From Solirubrobacter sp963736505 (GTDB taxonomy: Bacteria; Actinomycetota; Thermoleophilia; Solirubrobacterales; Solirubrobacteraceae): DNA of 64,000 nt. The position numbers were made by a program, and so were the translations under genes. The notes under the pieces are model-generated. The model saw only the letters and a program-made list of their open reading frames with translations. It had not been told where the DNA came from and ran no database searches. Positions 34,960 to 45,439 of the stretch are shown here, piece by piece (position 1 is the stretch's first letter; every line of letters starts with the position of its first letter). The stretch spans positions 248,001 through 312,000 of the forward strand of contig CAVTOZ010000005.1 of assembly GCA_963736505.1 (NCBI GenBank), read 5' to 3'.

Positions 34960-36037
34960 AGTACTCGTGGTCGGCGGAGGCATCGCCGGGCTCACGATCG
35001 CATGGGAGCTGGCCCGGCGCGGCGCCGCCGTGACGGTCGTCGAGCAGGAGCGGCTCGGCGCCGGCGCCTCCGGGCGCAACACCGGGACGCTGCTGCACCA
35101 GACCGAGCCGGAGGTCTCCGCGCTGCTGGCCGAGACCGAGGCGGTCTACGCCGAGCTGCTCGGCGGTCCCGTCGACTTCAGCTGGACCGAGCATCCGGAG
35201 CTGCTGCTCGCGCGCGACGAGGCGCAGCTCGCGCTCGCGCGCGCCAAGGGGCGCGCGATCGCCGCGCAGGGGATCCGCGTCGAGCAGGTCGACGCCGCCG
35301 CGATCCGCGCCGAGCTGCCCGTGCTCGGCGAGGCGGCCGGGGGCGTCCTGCTCCACGGCGCCCACCTCGTCGACGCCGAGCGCACCGTCCTGGCGTTCGC
35401 CGAGGCGGCGCGGCGCGCCGGGGCGGAGATCCGCACCGGCGTGCGCGTCGGCGCGCTGGCGCCCGGCGGCGCGTGGACGACGGAAGGCTTCCTCGAAGCC
35501 GGCACGGTCGTGCTGGCGACCGGGCCGTGGCTCGCCGATCTGGACCCCACGACCGAGGTCCGCGGCGGCCGCGGCTGGCTGCTGCGCACGGCCGCGCTGC
35601 CCTTCGCGCTGCCGTGGATCGTGGAGGAGGTCTCCTGGCCCGACCAGGCGGTGCTCGGCCGCGCGGCCGAGCCGCCGACGCTGGCGGACGTCGCCGCCGG
35701 CGCCAACGACGCGCCCGTCGGCGAGTGCCTGGTGCTGTGCCCGGCGAGTCACGGGCAGGCGCTCGTCGGCGCCTCGCTCTCCACCTCGCTGCGCGACGCC
35801 GTCGAGGGGGCCGGCGCGCCGGAGCGGATCGCGCGGCGCGCCGTGGCGGTCTCCCCCGCGCTCGCGGACGTCCCCGTGACGCGCGCCTGGTGGGGCCTGC
35901 GGCCGATGACGCCGGACGGGCTCCCGGTGGCGAAGCGGCTCGACGAGAACCTGTGGGTGCACGGCGGGCACGGCTCACTGGGGATGCAGGCGGCGCCCGC
36001 GACCGCCCGCCGGCTGGCAGAGGAGATGACCGCATGA
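34949..36037 (+). CDS. FAD-dependent amine/D-amino acid oxidase (DAO family)
   Basis: 362 aa. The Rossmann dinucleotide motif VVGGGIAGLTIAWELARRG opens the protein, GAGASGRNTGTL follows where DAO proteins contact the flavin, and the C-terminal GLRPMTPDGLPV...WVHGGHGSLGMQ closes the FAD site. Members oxidise glycine, sarcosine, proline or D-amino acids to imino acids. The start is ATG 34949 inside the operator. It is followed by an aminotransferase in ATGA overlap, so the pair likely degrades one amino compound. Substrate unknown. Confidence 0.9.
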   Translation: MNGTVLVVGGGIAGLTIAWELARRGAAVTVVEQERLGAGASGRNTGTLLHQTEPEVSALLAETEAVYAELLGGPVDFSWTEHPELLLARDEAQLALARAKGRAIAAQGIRVEQVDAAAIRAELPVLGEAAGGVLLHGAHLVDAERTVLAFAEAARRAGAEIRTGVRVGALAPGGAWTTEGFLEAGTVVLATGPWLADLDPTTEVRGGRGWLLRTAALPFALPWIVEEVSWPDQAVLGRAAEPPTLADVAAGANDAPVGECLVLCPASHGQALVGASLSTSLRDAVEGAGAPERIARRAVAVSPALADVPVTRAWWGLRPMTPDGLPVAKRLDENLWVHGGHGSLGMQAAPATARRLAEEMTA

Positions 36038-37176
36038 CGTCCACACGGGTCGCGAGCGCGATGCGCATGACGATGGCCGACATGGCCGACCTGGCCGACG
36101 CGACTCCGGGCGCGTACCGGCTCGAGAACGCCGACACGTACCTCACGCCGCCGGCGCACGTGCTCGACGCGACGCGCGCGGCGGTCGGCGTCGACGACTG
36201 CAACAGCTACCTGCCGCTGCGCGGGCTGCGCGCGCTGCGCGAGGCGATCGCGGCGCGGCTGCTCGAGGACATCGGCGTCGCGTACGACCCTGAGGGCGAG
36301 ATCGTCGTCACGTGCGGCGCGGGCGAGGGGATGCTCAACGCCCTGCTGGCCACGATCGACCCGGGCGACCGCGTGCTGCTCACGAACCCGACGTACTCGG
36401 GCATGGCCCAGCGCGTGCGGCTGGCGGGCGGCGTGCAGGCGTTCACGCACCTCGTCGACGACGGCGCGCGCTGGTCGCTCGATCCCGAGCGCGTGCCCGC
36501 GGGCTGCCGCGCGGCCCTGATCGCCTCGCCCTGCATGCCGACCGGGACCGTCTTCACGCGCGCCGAGCTCGACGCGCTCGCGGGCGACGAGGGCGTGGTG
36601 ATCTTCAATGCGCACGCCGACAAGGTGATCTTCGATGGCCGGCGGGCGGAGCATCCGGCGACGTTCCTGCGCGGGCGCACGCTGGTCGTCGGCTGCGTGT
36701 CGAAGAACTACGGCATGCCAGGCTGGCGGATCGGCTGGACGGCCGGCCCGCGCGCGCTCGTCGCGCCGCTCGAGGACGTGCACATCTTCAACACGTGCAT
36801 GGCGAGCGGGTTCGCCCAGGCCGGCGCCGTGGCCGCGCTGACCGGCCCGCAGGCGTGGCAGGCCGAGGCCGTCGCCGCCTACCAGGCCGGCCGCGACGCG
36901 TTCCTGGACGCGCTCGCCGAGGAGCCGGCGCTGCGCGCGAACCGGCCGGAGGGCGGCTACTACCTGCTCGTCGACGTGGCGGAGACCGGGCTCGACGCGC
37001 ACGCGTTCGCGGCGGGACTGCTGAAGGAGGCCGCCGTGGCGGTGACGCCGATGGCCGGCTGGGGCGCCGACGACTTCGGCCGCACGCACGTCCGCGTCAT
37101 CTTCACGAACGAGCCGCCGGAGCGGCTGCGCGAAGCGGCGAAGCGGATCGTGGCGTTCGCTCGCTCACGCCTCTGA
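36034..37176 (+). CDS. PLP-dependent aminotransferase, class I/II (atypical)
   Basis: 380 aa. Fold type I aminotransferase: ETTLYLP-like YLPLRGLRALREAI, cofactor loop TCGAGEGMLNALL, and the Schiff-base lysine in CVSKNYGMPGWRIGW. Two usual motifs are altered: the NPNNPTG loop reads SPCMPTGT, and the region normally written DExY reads NAHADKVIFDGR, keeping the Asp that pairs with the pyridine nitrogen but replacing the next Glu by Lys and the Tyr by Ile. It may therefore have an unusual substrate. It is coupled to the oxidase by a 4-bp overlap and followed by a strong stem-loop. Confidence 0.88.
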   Translation: MTSTRVASAMRMTMADMADLADATPGAYRLENADTYLTPPAHVLDATRAAVGVDDCNSYLPLRGLRALREAIAARLLEDIGVAYDPEGEIVVTCGAGEGMLNALLATIDPGDRVLLTNPTYSGMAQRVRLAGGVQAFTHLVDDGARWSLDPERVPAGCRAALIASPCMPTGTVFTRAELDALAGDEGVVIFNAHADKVIFDGRRAEHPATFLRGRTLVVGCVSKNYGMPGWRIGWTAGPRALVAPLEDVHIFNTCMASGFAQAGAVAALTGPQAWQAEAVAAYQAGRDAFLDALAEEPALRANRPEGGYYLLVDVAETGLDAHAFAAGLLKEAAVAVTPMAGWGADDFGRTHVRVIFTNEPPERLREAAKRIVAFARSRL

Positions 37177-37210
37177 GCCGCCCGGGGGGAGGAGGACCCC
37201 CGGGCGGCTC
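37175..37210. terminator. Stem-loop terminator after the aminotransferase
   Basis: 14-bp perfect inverted repeat (GAGCCGCCCGGGGG / CCCCCGGGCGGCTC) with loop GAGGAGGA, beginning within the aminotransferase stop codon. No T-run. Lies between convergent transcription units. Confidence 0.75.
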
Positions 37211-37219
37211 AAGCGGTGG

Positions 37220-37336
37220 TCACCAGGCGTGGGACGCGCCGGCGGCCGCGGGGGCGGCGGGGAGCTCGCGGACCACCGGCATCGCGAAGATGCGGGGAGC
37301 GGTGGTGCGGGAGGGATGGGAGACGAGGAGGGTCAT
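37220..37336 (-). CDS. Possible 38-aa small protein
   Basis: Short ATG frame downstream of the EamA transporter, with an alternating hydrophobic/Pro/Ala C terminus (PVVRELPAAPAAAGASHAW). A GTG frame preceded by GAGGGGG overlaps it in another phase. Neither has a recognised family; ribosome site for the ATG is poor. Listed so that the 228 bases between the terminator and the transporter are not taken as empty. Confidence 0.25.
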   Translation of the reverse strand: MTLLVSHPSRTTAPRIFAMPVVRELPAAPAAAGASHAW

Positions 37337-37438
37337 GGGAGATACCGGGGAGTGAGGAGAAGAGTTTCACCGTGGCCCCCTCGGCGAGAGGGGGCTGGCA
37401 GGCATCTGGGAGTGTGGTAGGCCGAACTCGCCGAATTC

Positions 37439-38488
37439 CTAGCGGGCGGAGCGGCGACGCCCGCGAAGGCGCTCCGCCTGCGAGGCGGTGGCGAGCTGGA
37501 TCTGGTGCAGGCCGGTGTTCATGGACCGAACTCTCCCACCGTGGGCCAGGCGCTCCGAGGGGGCAGGCAGGCGTCCGGCGGTGGGGATCGCGACCTTGCG
37601 GGTACGGGGAGCCCCACCCGTGCTGAGCGCGATCCCGACGAGGATCACCGTGCCGCCGATCAGCTGCGGCGTGCCGAACGGGTCGCCGAACGCGAGCGCG
37701 CCGGCGGCGGTGCCGACGAGCGGCTCCAGGTTCAGGAACGCGCCCGCGAGCTCCGGCGCCACGCGCGACTGGCCGTACGCGAAGAGCGCGAACGGGGCCA
37801 GCGTGCCCGCGAGGGCGAGCGCGATCAGCGCGGCGACCGGGCCGGCCGACGGCGGCGCCTGCGGCAGGCCCTCGAGCGCGGCGTTCGGCACGGCGGCGAG
37901 CATGCCGGCGACCATCTGCACGGCGGTCACGGCCATCGGGTCGCGGCCCTTGAGCAGCGCCGGCTGCGCGACGACGAAGACCCCCGACAGGGTCACCGAC
38001 AGCAGCACGAGCGCGTCGCCGCCGAGCGTCGCCGCTCCCCCGCCGCCGCCGGCCACGAGCGCGACGCCGCCGAGCGCGAGCCCGAAGCCCACCCACGCGC
38101 GCGGGCTCGTGGAGCCACTGCCTCGCCCTGCGGGCTCATCACCGCTTCGCTCGCCGTGGAATGCCGCGATCAGCGCGACGAGCGCCGGGACGGCGCCGAC
38201 GATCAGCGACGCGTGGCTCACGCTGGTATGCGCGATGCCGGCGTTCTGGAGCACGATCACGATGCCGTAGCCGGCCGCGCCGGCGCCCACGATCGCGGGC
38301 GTGATCGCCGCGCGCAGGCTGCCGCGGGCGGCGAACGCGAGGATCGGCGCCGCCAGCCCGAAGCGCACGACCGTGAGCCAGCCGCCGTCGAGCCAGTCCA
38401 GCACGAGCTTGGACAGCGGAACGGTGAGACCCCAGAAGAGGCCGGCGAGGGCGAGCGCGAGGAAGGGTGACCGGAGGAGCTTCGACAT
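37439..38488 (-). CDS. EamA/DMT family transporter with C-terminal extension
   Basis: 349 aa with ten predicted helices in two EamA repeats (LALALAGLFWGLTVPLSKL; LLSVTLSGVFVVAQPALL). Drug/metabolite transporters of this type usually export amino acids or metabolites. After the last helix (GGTVILVGIALSTGG) there is an atypical 55-residue basic cytosolic tail ending in RGRRRSAR; it contains an internal ATG that would encode a 27-residue peptide in frame. It is divergent from an Lrp-family gene, the classic arrangement of an amino-acid exporter and its regulator. Confidence 0.87.
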   Translation of the reverse strand: MSKLLRSPFLALALAGLFWGLTVPLSKLVLDWLDGGWLTVVRFGLAAPILAFAARGSLRAAITPAIVGAGAAGYGIVIVLQNAGIAHTSVSHASLIVGAVPALVALIAAFHGERSGDEPAGRGSGSTSPRAWVGFGLALGGVALVAGGGGGAATLGGDALVLLSVTLSGVFVVAQPALLKGRDPMAVTAVQMVAGMLAAVPNAALEGLPQAPPSAGPVAALIALALAGTLAPFALFAYGQSRVAPELAGAFLNLEPLVGTAAGALAFGDPFGTPQLIGGTVILVGIALSTGGAPRTRKVAIPTAGRLPAPSERLAHGGRVRSMNTGLHQIQLATASQAERLRGRRRSAR

Positions 38489-38533
38489 GACAAGGTCGAT
38501 TGTCGTCGAATCTTGAGCCGACTTGAGCTTGAT

Positions 38534-38562
38534 TTGACGGTTGCCGCTTCTGACGAAACAAT
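38534..38562 (+). promoter_or_regulatory. Candidate promoter of the Lrp gene
   Basis: TTGACG (38534-38539), 17-base spacer, AACAAT (38557-38562). Transcription would start near 38569, four bases before the GTG at 38573, giving a virtually leaderless message. The adjacent 38490-38535 stretch is AT-richer than its surroundings and holds CGATTGTCGTCG, a candidate Lrp site between the divergent genes. Confidence 0.5.
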
Positions 38563-38572
38563 GTTTTGCGCG

Positions 38573-39088
38573 GTGGCCACATCACTTGACGAAATCGACG
38601 TTCGATTGCTCAAGGAGCTCGAAGTCGACGCTGACCGCCCGAACGTCGAGCTCGCGCGCCTCGTCGGGCTGTCTCCGGCCGCCACGCTGCACCGCGTGCG
38701 GCGGCTGAAGGAGTCGGGCGTGATCCGGCGCATCTCCGCGCGGCTGGACTCGGCCGTCGCCGGGTTCTCGCTGCAGGTCTACGTGATGATCACGCTCGCG
38801 CGCCACGACGAGGCGGCCGAGCGGCGCTTCTATCAGCAGGTGCGGGAGCTCGACCAGGTGATCGCCGCCGACACCGTGGCGGGCGAGACGGACGCGCTGC
38901 TGATGATCGTCGCGCGCGACGTCGCCGAGCTGCAGCTCGTGCTCTCGCGCCTGTCCACGCGCGGCGGCGCGCAGCGGATGATCACGCTGCTGCGGCTGTC
39001 GGAGATCAAGCCCGCGTCGCCGCTGCCGCTATCCGTCCAGCGCGACGCGACGCGCTCAGGCCGGGGCGCCGGCGGGCCGATCGCGTGA
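38573..39088 (+). CDS. Lrp/AsnC family transcriptional regulator
   Basis: 171 aa from the GTG at 38573, chosen because the protein then begins right before the conserved LDEIDVRLLKEL and a promoter fits; ATG 38561 and further upstream starts are possible. N-terminal winged helix (NVELARLVGLSPAATLHRVRRLKESGVI), C-terminal RAM ligand-binding domain (QVYVMITLARHD, AGETDALLMIVARDV). It probably senses an amino acid and controls the divergent EamA exporter. Confidence 0.9.
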   Translation: MATSLDEIDVRLLKELEVDADRPNVELARLVGLSPAATLHRVRRLKESGVIRRISARLDSAVAGFSLQVYVMITLARHDEAAERRFYQQVRELDQVIAADTVAGETDALLMIVARDVAELQLVLSRLSTRGGAQRMITLLRLSEIKPASPLPLSVQRDATRSGRGAGGPIA

Positions 39089-39264
39089 GCATGGAGATCT
39101 CGGGGGCCGGCCCCGCACTGCAGATCCAGGCCAACGCCCTGGACTCCGTCCGCGCCACGCTGGCGCGCGCGCAGGCGCAGCCGGCGAGCCCCGCGGCGCA
39201 GGCCGACGTGATCCTCTCGCTCTCGACGGCGGCCACCGCGCTGCTCGTCGGGCATCCGAAGTAG
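39085..39264 (+). CDS. Small hypothetical protein, YjfB-like
   Basis: 59 aa from a GTG that overlaps the lrp stop (GTGA); an ATG two codons later is an alternative. The sequence (MEISGAGPALQIQANALDSV ... ILSLSTAATALL) is Ala-rich and amphipathic, and its start and length recall YjfB-type putative motility proteins, a guess from pattern only. Coupling to lrp suggests co-expression. Confidence 0.45.
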   Translation: MSMEISGAGPALQIQANALDSVRATLARAQAQPASPAAQADVILSLSTAATALLVGHPK

Positions 39265-39377
39265 CCCTCGCTGCGTAGTACGGGTTGCCCTACCCGCCGC
39301 TCCGGCTGACCGCCACGGAAGACACCGGGTCGCACCCCTCGCGTGGGGGAGGCGGCGCTGGCACTCTGAATCCCACG

Positions 39378-39581
39378 ATGTCCGCTCTCGAACTCAGAAC
39401 CCACCTCCTCGAGCTGAAGGCCGAGCGAGCGCTGGCCGAAGAGACCGGCGTCGCCTCGATCGAGTCCTACATGGCCGACCTGGAGCGCGACATCGCGCGC
39501 TCCCGGGCAGCGTTCGTGGGTGCGGCCGTGACGGAGATCGCGTCCTTCCGGGCGCAGCTCTCCGGCCGCACCTACGGCTGA
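39378..39581 (+). CDS. Small coiled-coil protein, hypothetical
   Basis: 67 aa starting at ATG 39378. Mostly one long charged helix: LELRTHLLELKAERALAEE, then ESYMADLERDIARSRAAFV, suggesting a coiled coil or helical hairpin. Nothing recognised. It is convergent with ftsH, 51 bases away. The preceding 113 bases (39265-39377) show no other gene. Confidence 0.55.
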   Translation: MSALELRTHLLELKAERALAEETGVASIESYMADLERDIARSRAAFVGAAVTEIASFRAQLSGRTYG

Positions 39582-39632
39582 ACCGCGCGGTTAAGGTCGG
39601 ATGCTCGGGGTGGGGCGGAGAGGCTGCTGCCC

Positions 39633-41621
<1,989 letters not shown>

Positions 41622-41799
41622 GAGCCGGCGCGCACCAAACGCGCAGAGGTGATACGACGGATCAAGATGTTCAAGGCTACCAGGGGAATGAGAGAGGTCT
41701 GGGGGGGTCGGTCAGTGTAGGTCGGCCAACCTATGCCTTCCCTAACGACCATCGGCGATATACGGATTAACCGCCAGGCCTGAAGGTCCAGTTCGTTCG

Positions 41800-42333
41800 T
41801 CAGTCGTCGGACAACACCAACGCGGCGACGTAGGGCAGGTTGCGGTAGCGCTCGTCGTAGTCGAGCCCGTAGCCGATGGCGAACTTGTCCGGGATCTCGA
41901 AGCCGGTGTAGCGAACCGGGAGGTCCACGGTCCGGCGGCTCGGCTTGGTCAGCAGCGCGCAGACCTCGAGGCTCGCGGGGCCGCGCGTCGAGAGCGTGCG
42001 CAGCAGGTACTGCAGGGTCAGGCCGGAGTCGACGATGTCCTCGACGATCAGCACGTGGCGGTTCTCGAGCGGCGCGTCGAGGTCCTTGAGGATCCGCACG
42101 ACGCCGGAGGACTCGGTCGAGGAGCCGTAGGACGCGACGGCCATGAAGTCGACCTCGCACCCGGTGTCCAGGTGGCGCATCAGGTCGGCCAGGAACAGGA
42201 ACGCGCCTTTCAGCACGCCGATCAGCAGCAGGTCCTTGCCCGCGTAGTCGCGCGCGATCTGCTCGGCCATCTGCTTGATGCGGTGCTGCAGCTCGTCTGC
42301 CTGGACGAGGATCTCGCCGATCTCTTCGCTCAC
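41800..42333 (-). CDS. hpt: Hypoxanthine phosphoribosyltransferase
   Basis: 177 aa from GTG 42333. It converts hypoxanthine or guanine to IMP or GMP with PRPP. The PRPP loop VLIVEDIVDSGLTL, the flexible catalytic region (FMAVASYGSST) and the purine-binding end KFAIGYGLDYDERYRNLPY are all present. It starts 10 bases after tilS. The 178 bases between it and ftsH contain no gene that I can see; part is AT-richer and probably holds the ftsH promoter. Confidence 0.95.
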   Translation of the reverse strand: MSEEIGEILVQADELQHRIKQMAEQIARDYAGKDLLLIGVLKGAFLFLADLMRHLDTGCEVDFMAVASYGSSTESSGVVRILKDLDAPLENRHVLIVEDIVDSGLTLQYLLRTLSTRGPASLEVCALLTKPSRRTVDLPVRYTGFEIPDKFAIGYGLDYDERYRNLPYVAALVLSDD

Positions 42334-42343
42334 CGGGCGGAGT

Positions 42344-43615
42344 CTAGGAGTCCTCGCGCCAGGCGAGCCGCACCCGCTCGGTCGTGGCGTCCGTGACCTT
42401 GAAGCGGTCGCCGGTCGCGAGCCCCGGCACCCAGGCGATCTCGCCGTCGGAGACGACCACGGGAACCGCGCCGCGCCGCGCCCGCGGGACCTTGCGGTCG
42501 GTGAACAGGTCCTGCAGCGAGCGGCTGCCGCCGAGCCCGAGCGGGCGCATCCGGTCGCCGGGGCGCCACGGCCGCACCTCGAGCGTCTCCGCGAGCGCGG
42601 CGGCGTCCAGCGTCCCGTCGGCGATCTCCAGGTGCGCCCCGCGCTCGCACGTGAGCTCCCCGCCCCCGTAGGCCGCCGAGCCGGGCACGGCGAGCCGCGT
42701 CGGCCGCGGAGTGGCCGGCTCGCGCGGCCGCTCGATCGCGAGCCGGCCGTAGGTGACGACGGCGCGCAGGCCGCCGGGAAGGTCCAGCGACGCCGTCCCG
42801 TGGCCGCCGAGGGCGAGAATGGCCGCGAGCCGGTCGGCGACCGCCGGCGCCTCACCTCCCGCGGCCTTGTCGGCCAGGCGCTGGATCGCCAGCCGCGCCA
42901 AGGCCGGGGGCAGCGCCGCGAGGGCGGCGAGCTCAGGCGGGCCGTCGCCGAGCGCGGCCTCGGCGGCGGCGTCGAGCACGGCGGCCTCGTCGCGCAGCAG
43001 CGCGAGCGTGCGCAGGATGTTCTGCTCGGCCGCGGGGTGGAGCTCGCGCAGCGCCGGGAGCAGCCGCTCGCGCAGGCCGCCGCGCATGGAGTCCGGGTTG
43101 CTGGCGTCCTCGCGCCACTCGAGGCCGCGCTCGCGGCAGTAGGCCGCGGTCTCCTCGCGGGTGACGCCGAGCAGCGGGCGGACGAGCCGGCCGGAGCGCG
43201 CGGGCATCCCCAGCAGTGCGCGGCGGCCGGGCGAGGCGGCGAGCCGGTAGAGCACCGTCTCGACCTGGTCGGTCGAGGTGTGGCCGGCCGCGACCAGCGC
43301 GCCGCGGGTGAGCGCGAGCCGGGCCGCCTCGGCGTAGCGCTGGTCGCGCGCCCACGCCTGGACGTTGCCGGACTCGGGCCGCCGCGGGCGGTGGACGGCG
43401 AGCTCGACGCCGAGCCGCTCGCACGTCGCCGCGCAGTGGGCCTCGTCGTCGCCGGCCGCGTCGCGCAGGCCGTAGTTGAGGTGCAGCGCGGTCACCGGGC
43501 CGGCGAGCCGCACGGCGAGGTCGAGCAGGCACGTGGAGTCGCGCCCGCCGGAGTAGAGGACGACCACGGGTCCGGCGAGCAGCCCGGTCGCCCGCACGCG
43601 CGCCTCGACGCTCAC
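42344..43615 (-). CDS. tilS: tRNA(Ile)-lysidine synthase
   Basis: 423 aa from the GTG at 43615, which overlaps the stop of the adenylate cyclase gene (GTGA). It attaches lysine to C34 of tRNA-Ile(CAU), so that the tRNA reads AUA. N-type ATP pyrophosphatase P-loop VVLYSGGRDSTCLLDLA, then TSTDQVETVLYRLA and GRALLGMPARSG-like ligase motifs; a C-terminal TilS domain (RPWRPGDRMRPLGLGGSRS) follows. The P-loop reads SGGRDS where most TilS have SGGxDS, which fits. Confidence 0.95.
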   Translation of the reverse strand: MSVEARVRATGLLAGPVVVLYSGGRDSTCLLDLAVRLAGPVTALHLNYGLRDAAGDDEAHCAATCERLGVELAVHRPRRPESGNVQAWARDQRYAEAARLALTRGALVAAGHTSTDQVETVLYRLAASPGRRALLGMPARSGRLVRPLLGVTREETAAYCRERGLEWREDASNPDSMRGGLRERLLPALRELHPAAEQNILRTLALLRDEAAVLDAAAEAALGDGPPELAALAALPPALARLAIQRLADKAAGGEAPAVADRLAAILALGGHGTASLDLPGGLRAVVTYGRLAIERPREPATPRPTRLAVPGSAAYGGGELTCERGAHLEIADGTLDAAALAETLEVRPWRPGDRMRPLGLGGSRSLQDLFTDRKVPRARRGAVPVVVSDGEIAWVPGLATGDRFKVTDATTERVRLAWREDS

Positions 43616-44790
43616 GGCTTCACCCGCGGCGTCGCCAGGAACAGCTCCGTCGCCTCGTCGAACCCCTTCAGCTTGACCTCGCCGATCAGCTGGAACGCGA
43701 GGTGGCGGCCGGCCGCCTGGACCACCTCGCGCGTGACGAGCACCTCGCCGCCGGCGGCGCGCGCGCCGACGCGCGAGGCGAGGTTGACCGAGCGGCCGTA
43801 GTAGTCGCCGTCGCGGTACAGGGCCGGACCGGAGTGCAGCCCGATCCGCGGCAGCGGCCGGTCGACGAACAGCTCCTGGAACCCGACCGCCCAGTCGACC
43901 AGGGCGGACGCGTCGGAGCCGACGACCATCACCTCGTCGCCGATCGTCTTGATCACGCGGGCGTCGTCGGGCAGCGACTCCTCGACCGCCGAGACGAAGC
44001 GCTCGACGACCTCGAGCGCCTCCTCCTCCCCCAGCTCCTCGGTCAGCCGCGTGTAGCCGGCGAGGTCGGCGAACGCGATCGCGACGCGCACGCGCCCGAG
44101 CGCGCGGTCGCCGTCGGAGACCGACTCGAGGTGGCCGACGATGTCCTGCGCGATGAAGTGGTGCAGCAGGCGCTGGTGCACCTGGTCCATGATCGGCCCG
44201 CTCAGCGGCAGCAGCTCGGAGGCGAGGTCGGCGAGCTCCTCCGCGATGTCGAGCCCGCCGACGCCCTCGCGGATCAGCGGCTCGTGGACGTAGAGGTGGA
44301 AGAGCTTGACCTCGGCGTCGGCGATCTGGGCCAGCGCCTGCCCGTAGACCCGGACGAGCTGAAGGAAGGCGACCAGCGGGAAGCCGGCGTTGAGCACGCC
44401 GGCGAGGCTCGTCAGCAGCTCGACGTCGTCCTCGGTGAGCCGCTCCAGCGAGGCGGGCGAGAAGCCCGCGTTCGTCCAGATCCGCTCGATCAGCGCGGGC
44501 TCGAGCCCGGTGTCCTCGGCCGCCTGCTCGAGCGTGCGCGCCGGCGCGGCGGCCGGGAAGAGGTCCTCCAGGTAGCCGTACGCGAGCCGCCCGCTGTGCG
44601 CCGCCTCGCGCAGCTGGCCGAGGCTGTGGCCGGCCTTGCGCAGGCGGGCGACGATGCGCGCGTGGGCGAGCGCCGCAGGCGTCCACTCGCCGTCGCGCAG
44701 CGGGACGATCCCCTCGGCCACCCAGCGCCGCAGCGTGGCGGGCGAGACGTCCAGCGCGCGGGCGACCTCGGGCGTCGTCAGCTCGGCCAT
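43612..44790 (-). CDS. MerR-type HTH fused to class III adenylate/guanylate cyclase
   Basis: 392 aa from ATG 44790. Residues 1-70 are a MerR-like helix-turn-helix (TTPEVARALDVSPATLRRWVAEGIVPLRDG); 75-215 are helical, resembling the regulatory half of mycobacterial cyclases; 225-390 are a class III cyclase domain: metal Asp in AIAFADLAGYTRL, second metal Asp in KTIGDEVMVV, and VNLASRVGARA with transition-state Asn/Arg. All key residues look present, so it should make cAMP (or cGMP). A DNA-binding head on a cyclase suggests promoter-level control linked to nucleotide synthesis. It is coupled to tilS. Confidence 0.87.
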   Translation of the reverse strand: MAELTTPEVARALDVSPATLRRWVAEGIVPLRDGEWTPAALAHARIVARLRKAGHSLGQLREAAHSGRLAYGYLEDLFPAAAPARTLEQAAEDTGLEPALIERIWTNAGFSPASLERLTEDDVELLTSLAGVLNAGFPLVAFLQLVRVYGQALAQIADAEVKLFHLYVHEPLIREGVGGLDIAEELADLASELLPLSGPIMDQVHQRLLHHFIAQDIVGHLESVSDGDRALGRVRVAIAFADLAGYTRLTEELGEEEALEVVERFVSAVEESLPDDARVIKTIGDEVMVVGSDASALVDWAVGFQELFVDRPLPRIGLHSGPALYRDGDYYGRSVNLASRVGARAAGGEVLVTREVVQAAGRHLAFQLIGEVKLKGFDEATELFLATPRVKP

Positions 44791-44914
44791 GGGCGGATGA
44801 GAGCTTAGGGTCCGGGGACAGACGGAAGCGGCGGGACCGTGGCCCCGCCGCGCCACTGCGGGCAATGCGGCCCGCTGCCTCGGCCGGCGGCGTTCGTCGT
44901 TGGCGACGCCTTGC

Positions 44915-44935
44915 AGAAAGCCCCTCGCGGGGCTT
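44915..44935 (-). terminator. Hairpin terminator downstream of the SCP2 gene
   Basis: Minus-strand AAGCCCC-gcga-GGGGCTT followed by TCTGC, 74 bases after the 45010 stop. A second stem (GCGCGGGAT/ATCCCGCGC) lies between them near 44973-45000. Separates the SCP2/phasin transcript from the cyclase-tilS genes. Confidence 0.6.
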
Positions 44936-45009
44936 CCCACTTCCCGGCCTTGTGGGTGCGCGAAGGTCTAGCGCGGGATCGACGGAGTGTCAATCCCGCG
45001 CAGCCGGGA

Positions 45010-45435
45010 TCAGACCTTCAGGTGCGGCTTCTCGCGCTCGACGTAGTCGCGGAACTGCGCGTAGACCGGCTTGGTGATCGGGATCAGCGCGAGCGCGGCC
45101 TTCATGTCGCCGCTCGTCTTGATCCGTCGCCGGGCGACCGCCATCGCGACGTTCTCCTTGCCCTGGAAGTAGCGATTGGCCACCTCCGAGGACATGGTCA
45201 TCTGGACCTTGGGCTTCCAGTCGATGTCGTCGGACCACTCCCAGTGCAGGTTCCCGTCCTCGCCCTCGCGCACGGCACGGATGTTCACCACGAGGTCGAA
45301 GTCGTCGAACTCGAACCGCTGCGGGCAGTCGGCGTCCCTCAGCTTCGGACCCATGTCCGGGTCCACGTCCATCAGGTGGAACACCTCGTCCATGACCTCC
45401 CGCAGCTCGCGGGCCGACTCGAACGAGGCGCTCAT
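45010..45435 (-). CDS. SCP2 sterol-binding domain protein
   Basis: 141 aa, one SCP2-like domain: FEFDDFDLVVNIRAVREGE, VQMTMSSEVANRYFQGKEN, and the amphipathic AVARRRIKTSGDMKAALALIP helix that lines the lipid cavity. It probably binds or shuttles acyl lipids. It begins 5 bases after the stop of the phasin-like gene, so the two are co-transcribed and suggest a storage-lipid or PHA-granule setting. Confidence 0.8.
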   Translation of the reverse strand: MSASFESARELREVMDEVFHLMDVDPDMGPKLRDADCPQRFEFDDFDLVVNIRAVREGEDGNLHWEWSDDIDWKPKVQMTMSSEVANRYFQGKENVAMAVARRRIKTSGDMKAALALIPITKPVYAQFRDYVEREKPHLKV

Positions 45436-45439
45436 CGCG

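Noticed and set aside
34385..35971. A 528-residue frame including the XRE-cupin sequence
   Set aside because: Everything upstream of ATG 34933 is antisense to the FAD oxidase and has no domain.
44815..45005. Structured non-coding RNA between the cyclase and the SCP2 gene
   Set aside because: Several GC stems are present, but they are explained by a terminator for the SCP2 transcript and no known RNA family could be recognised.
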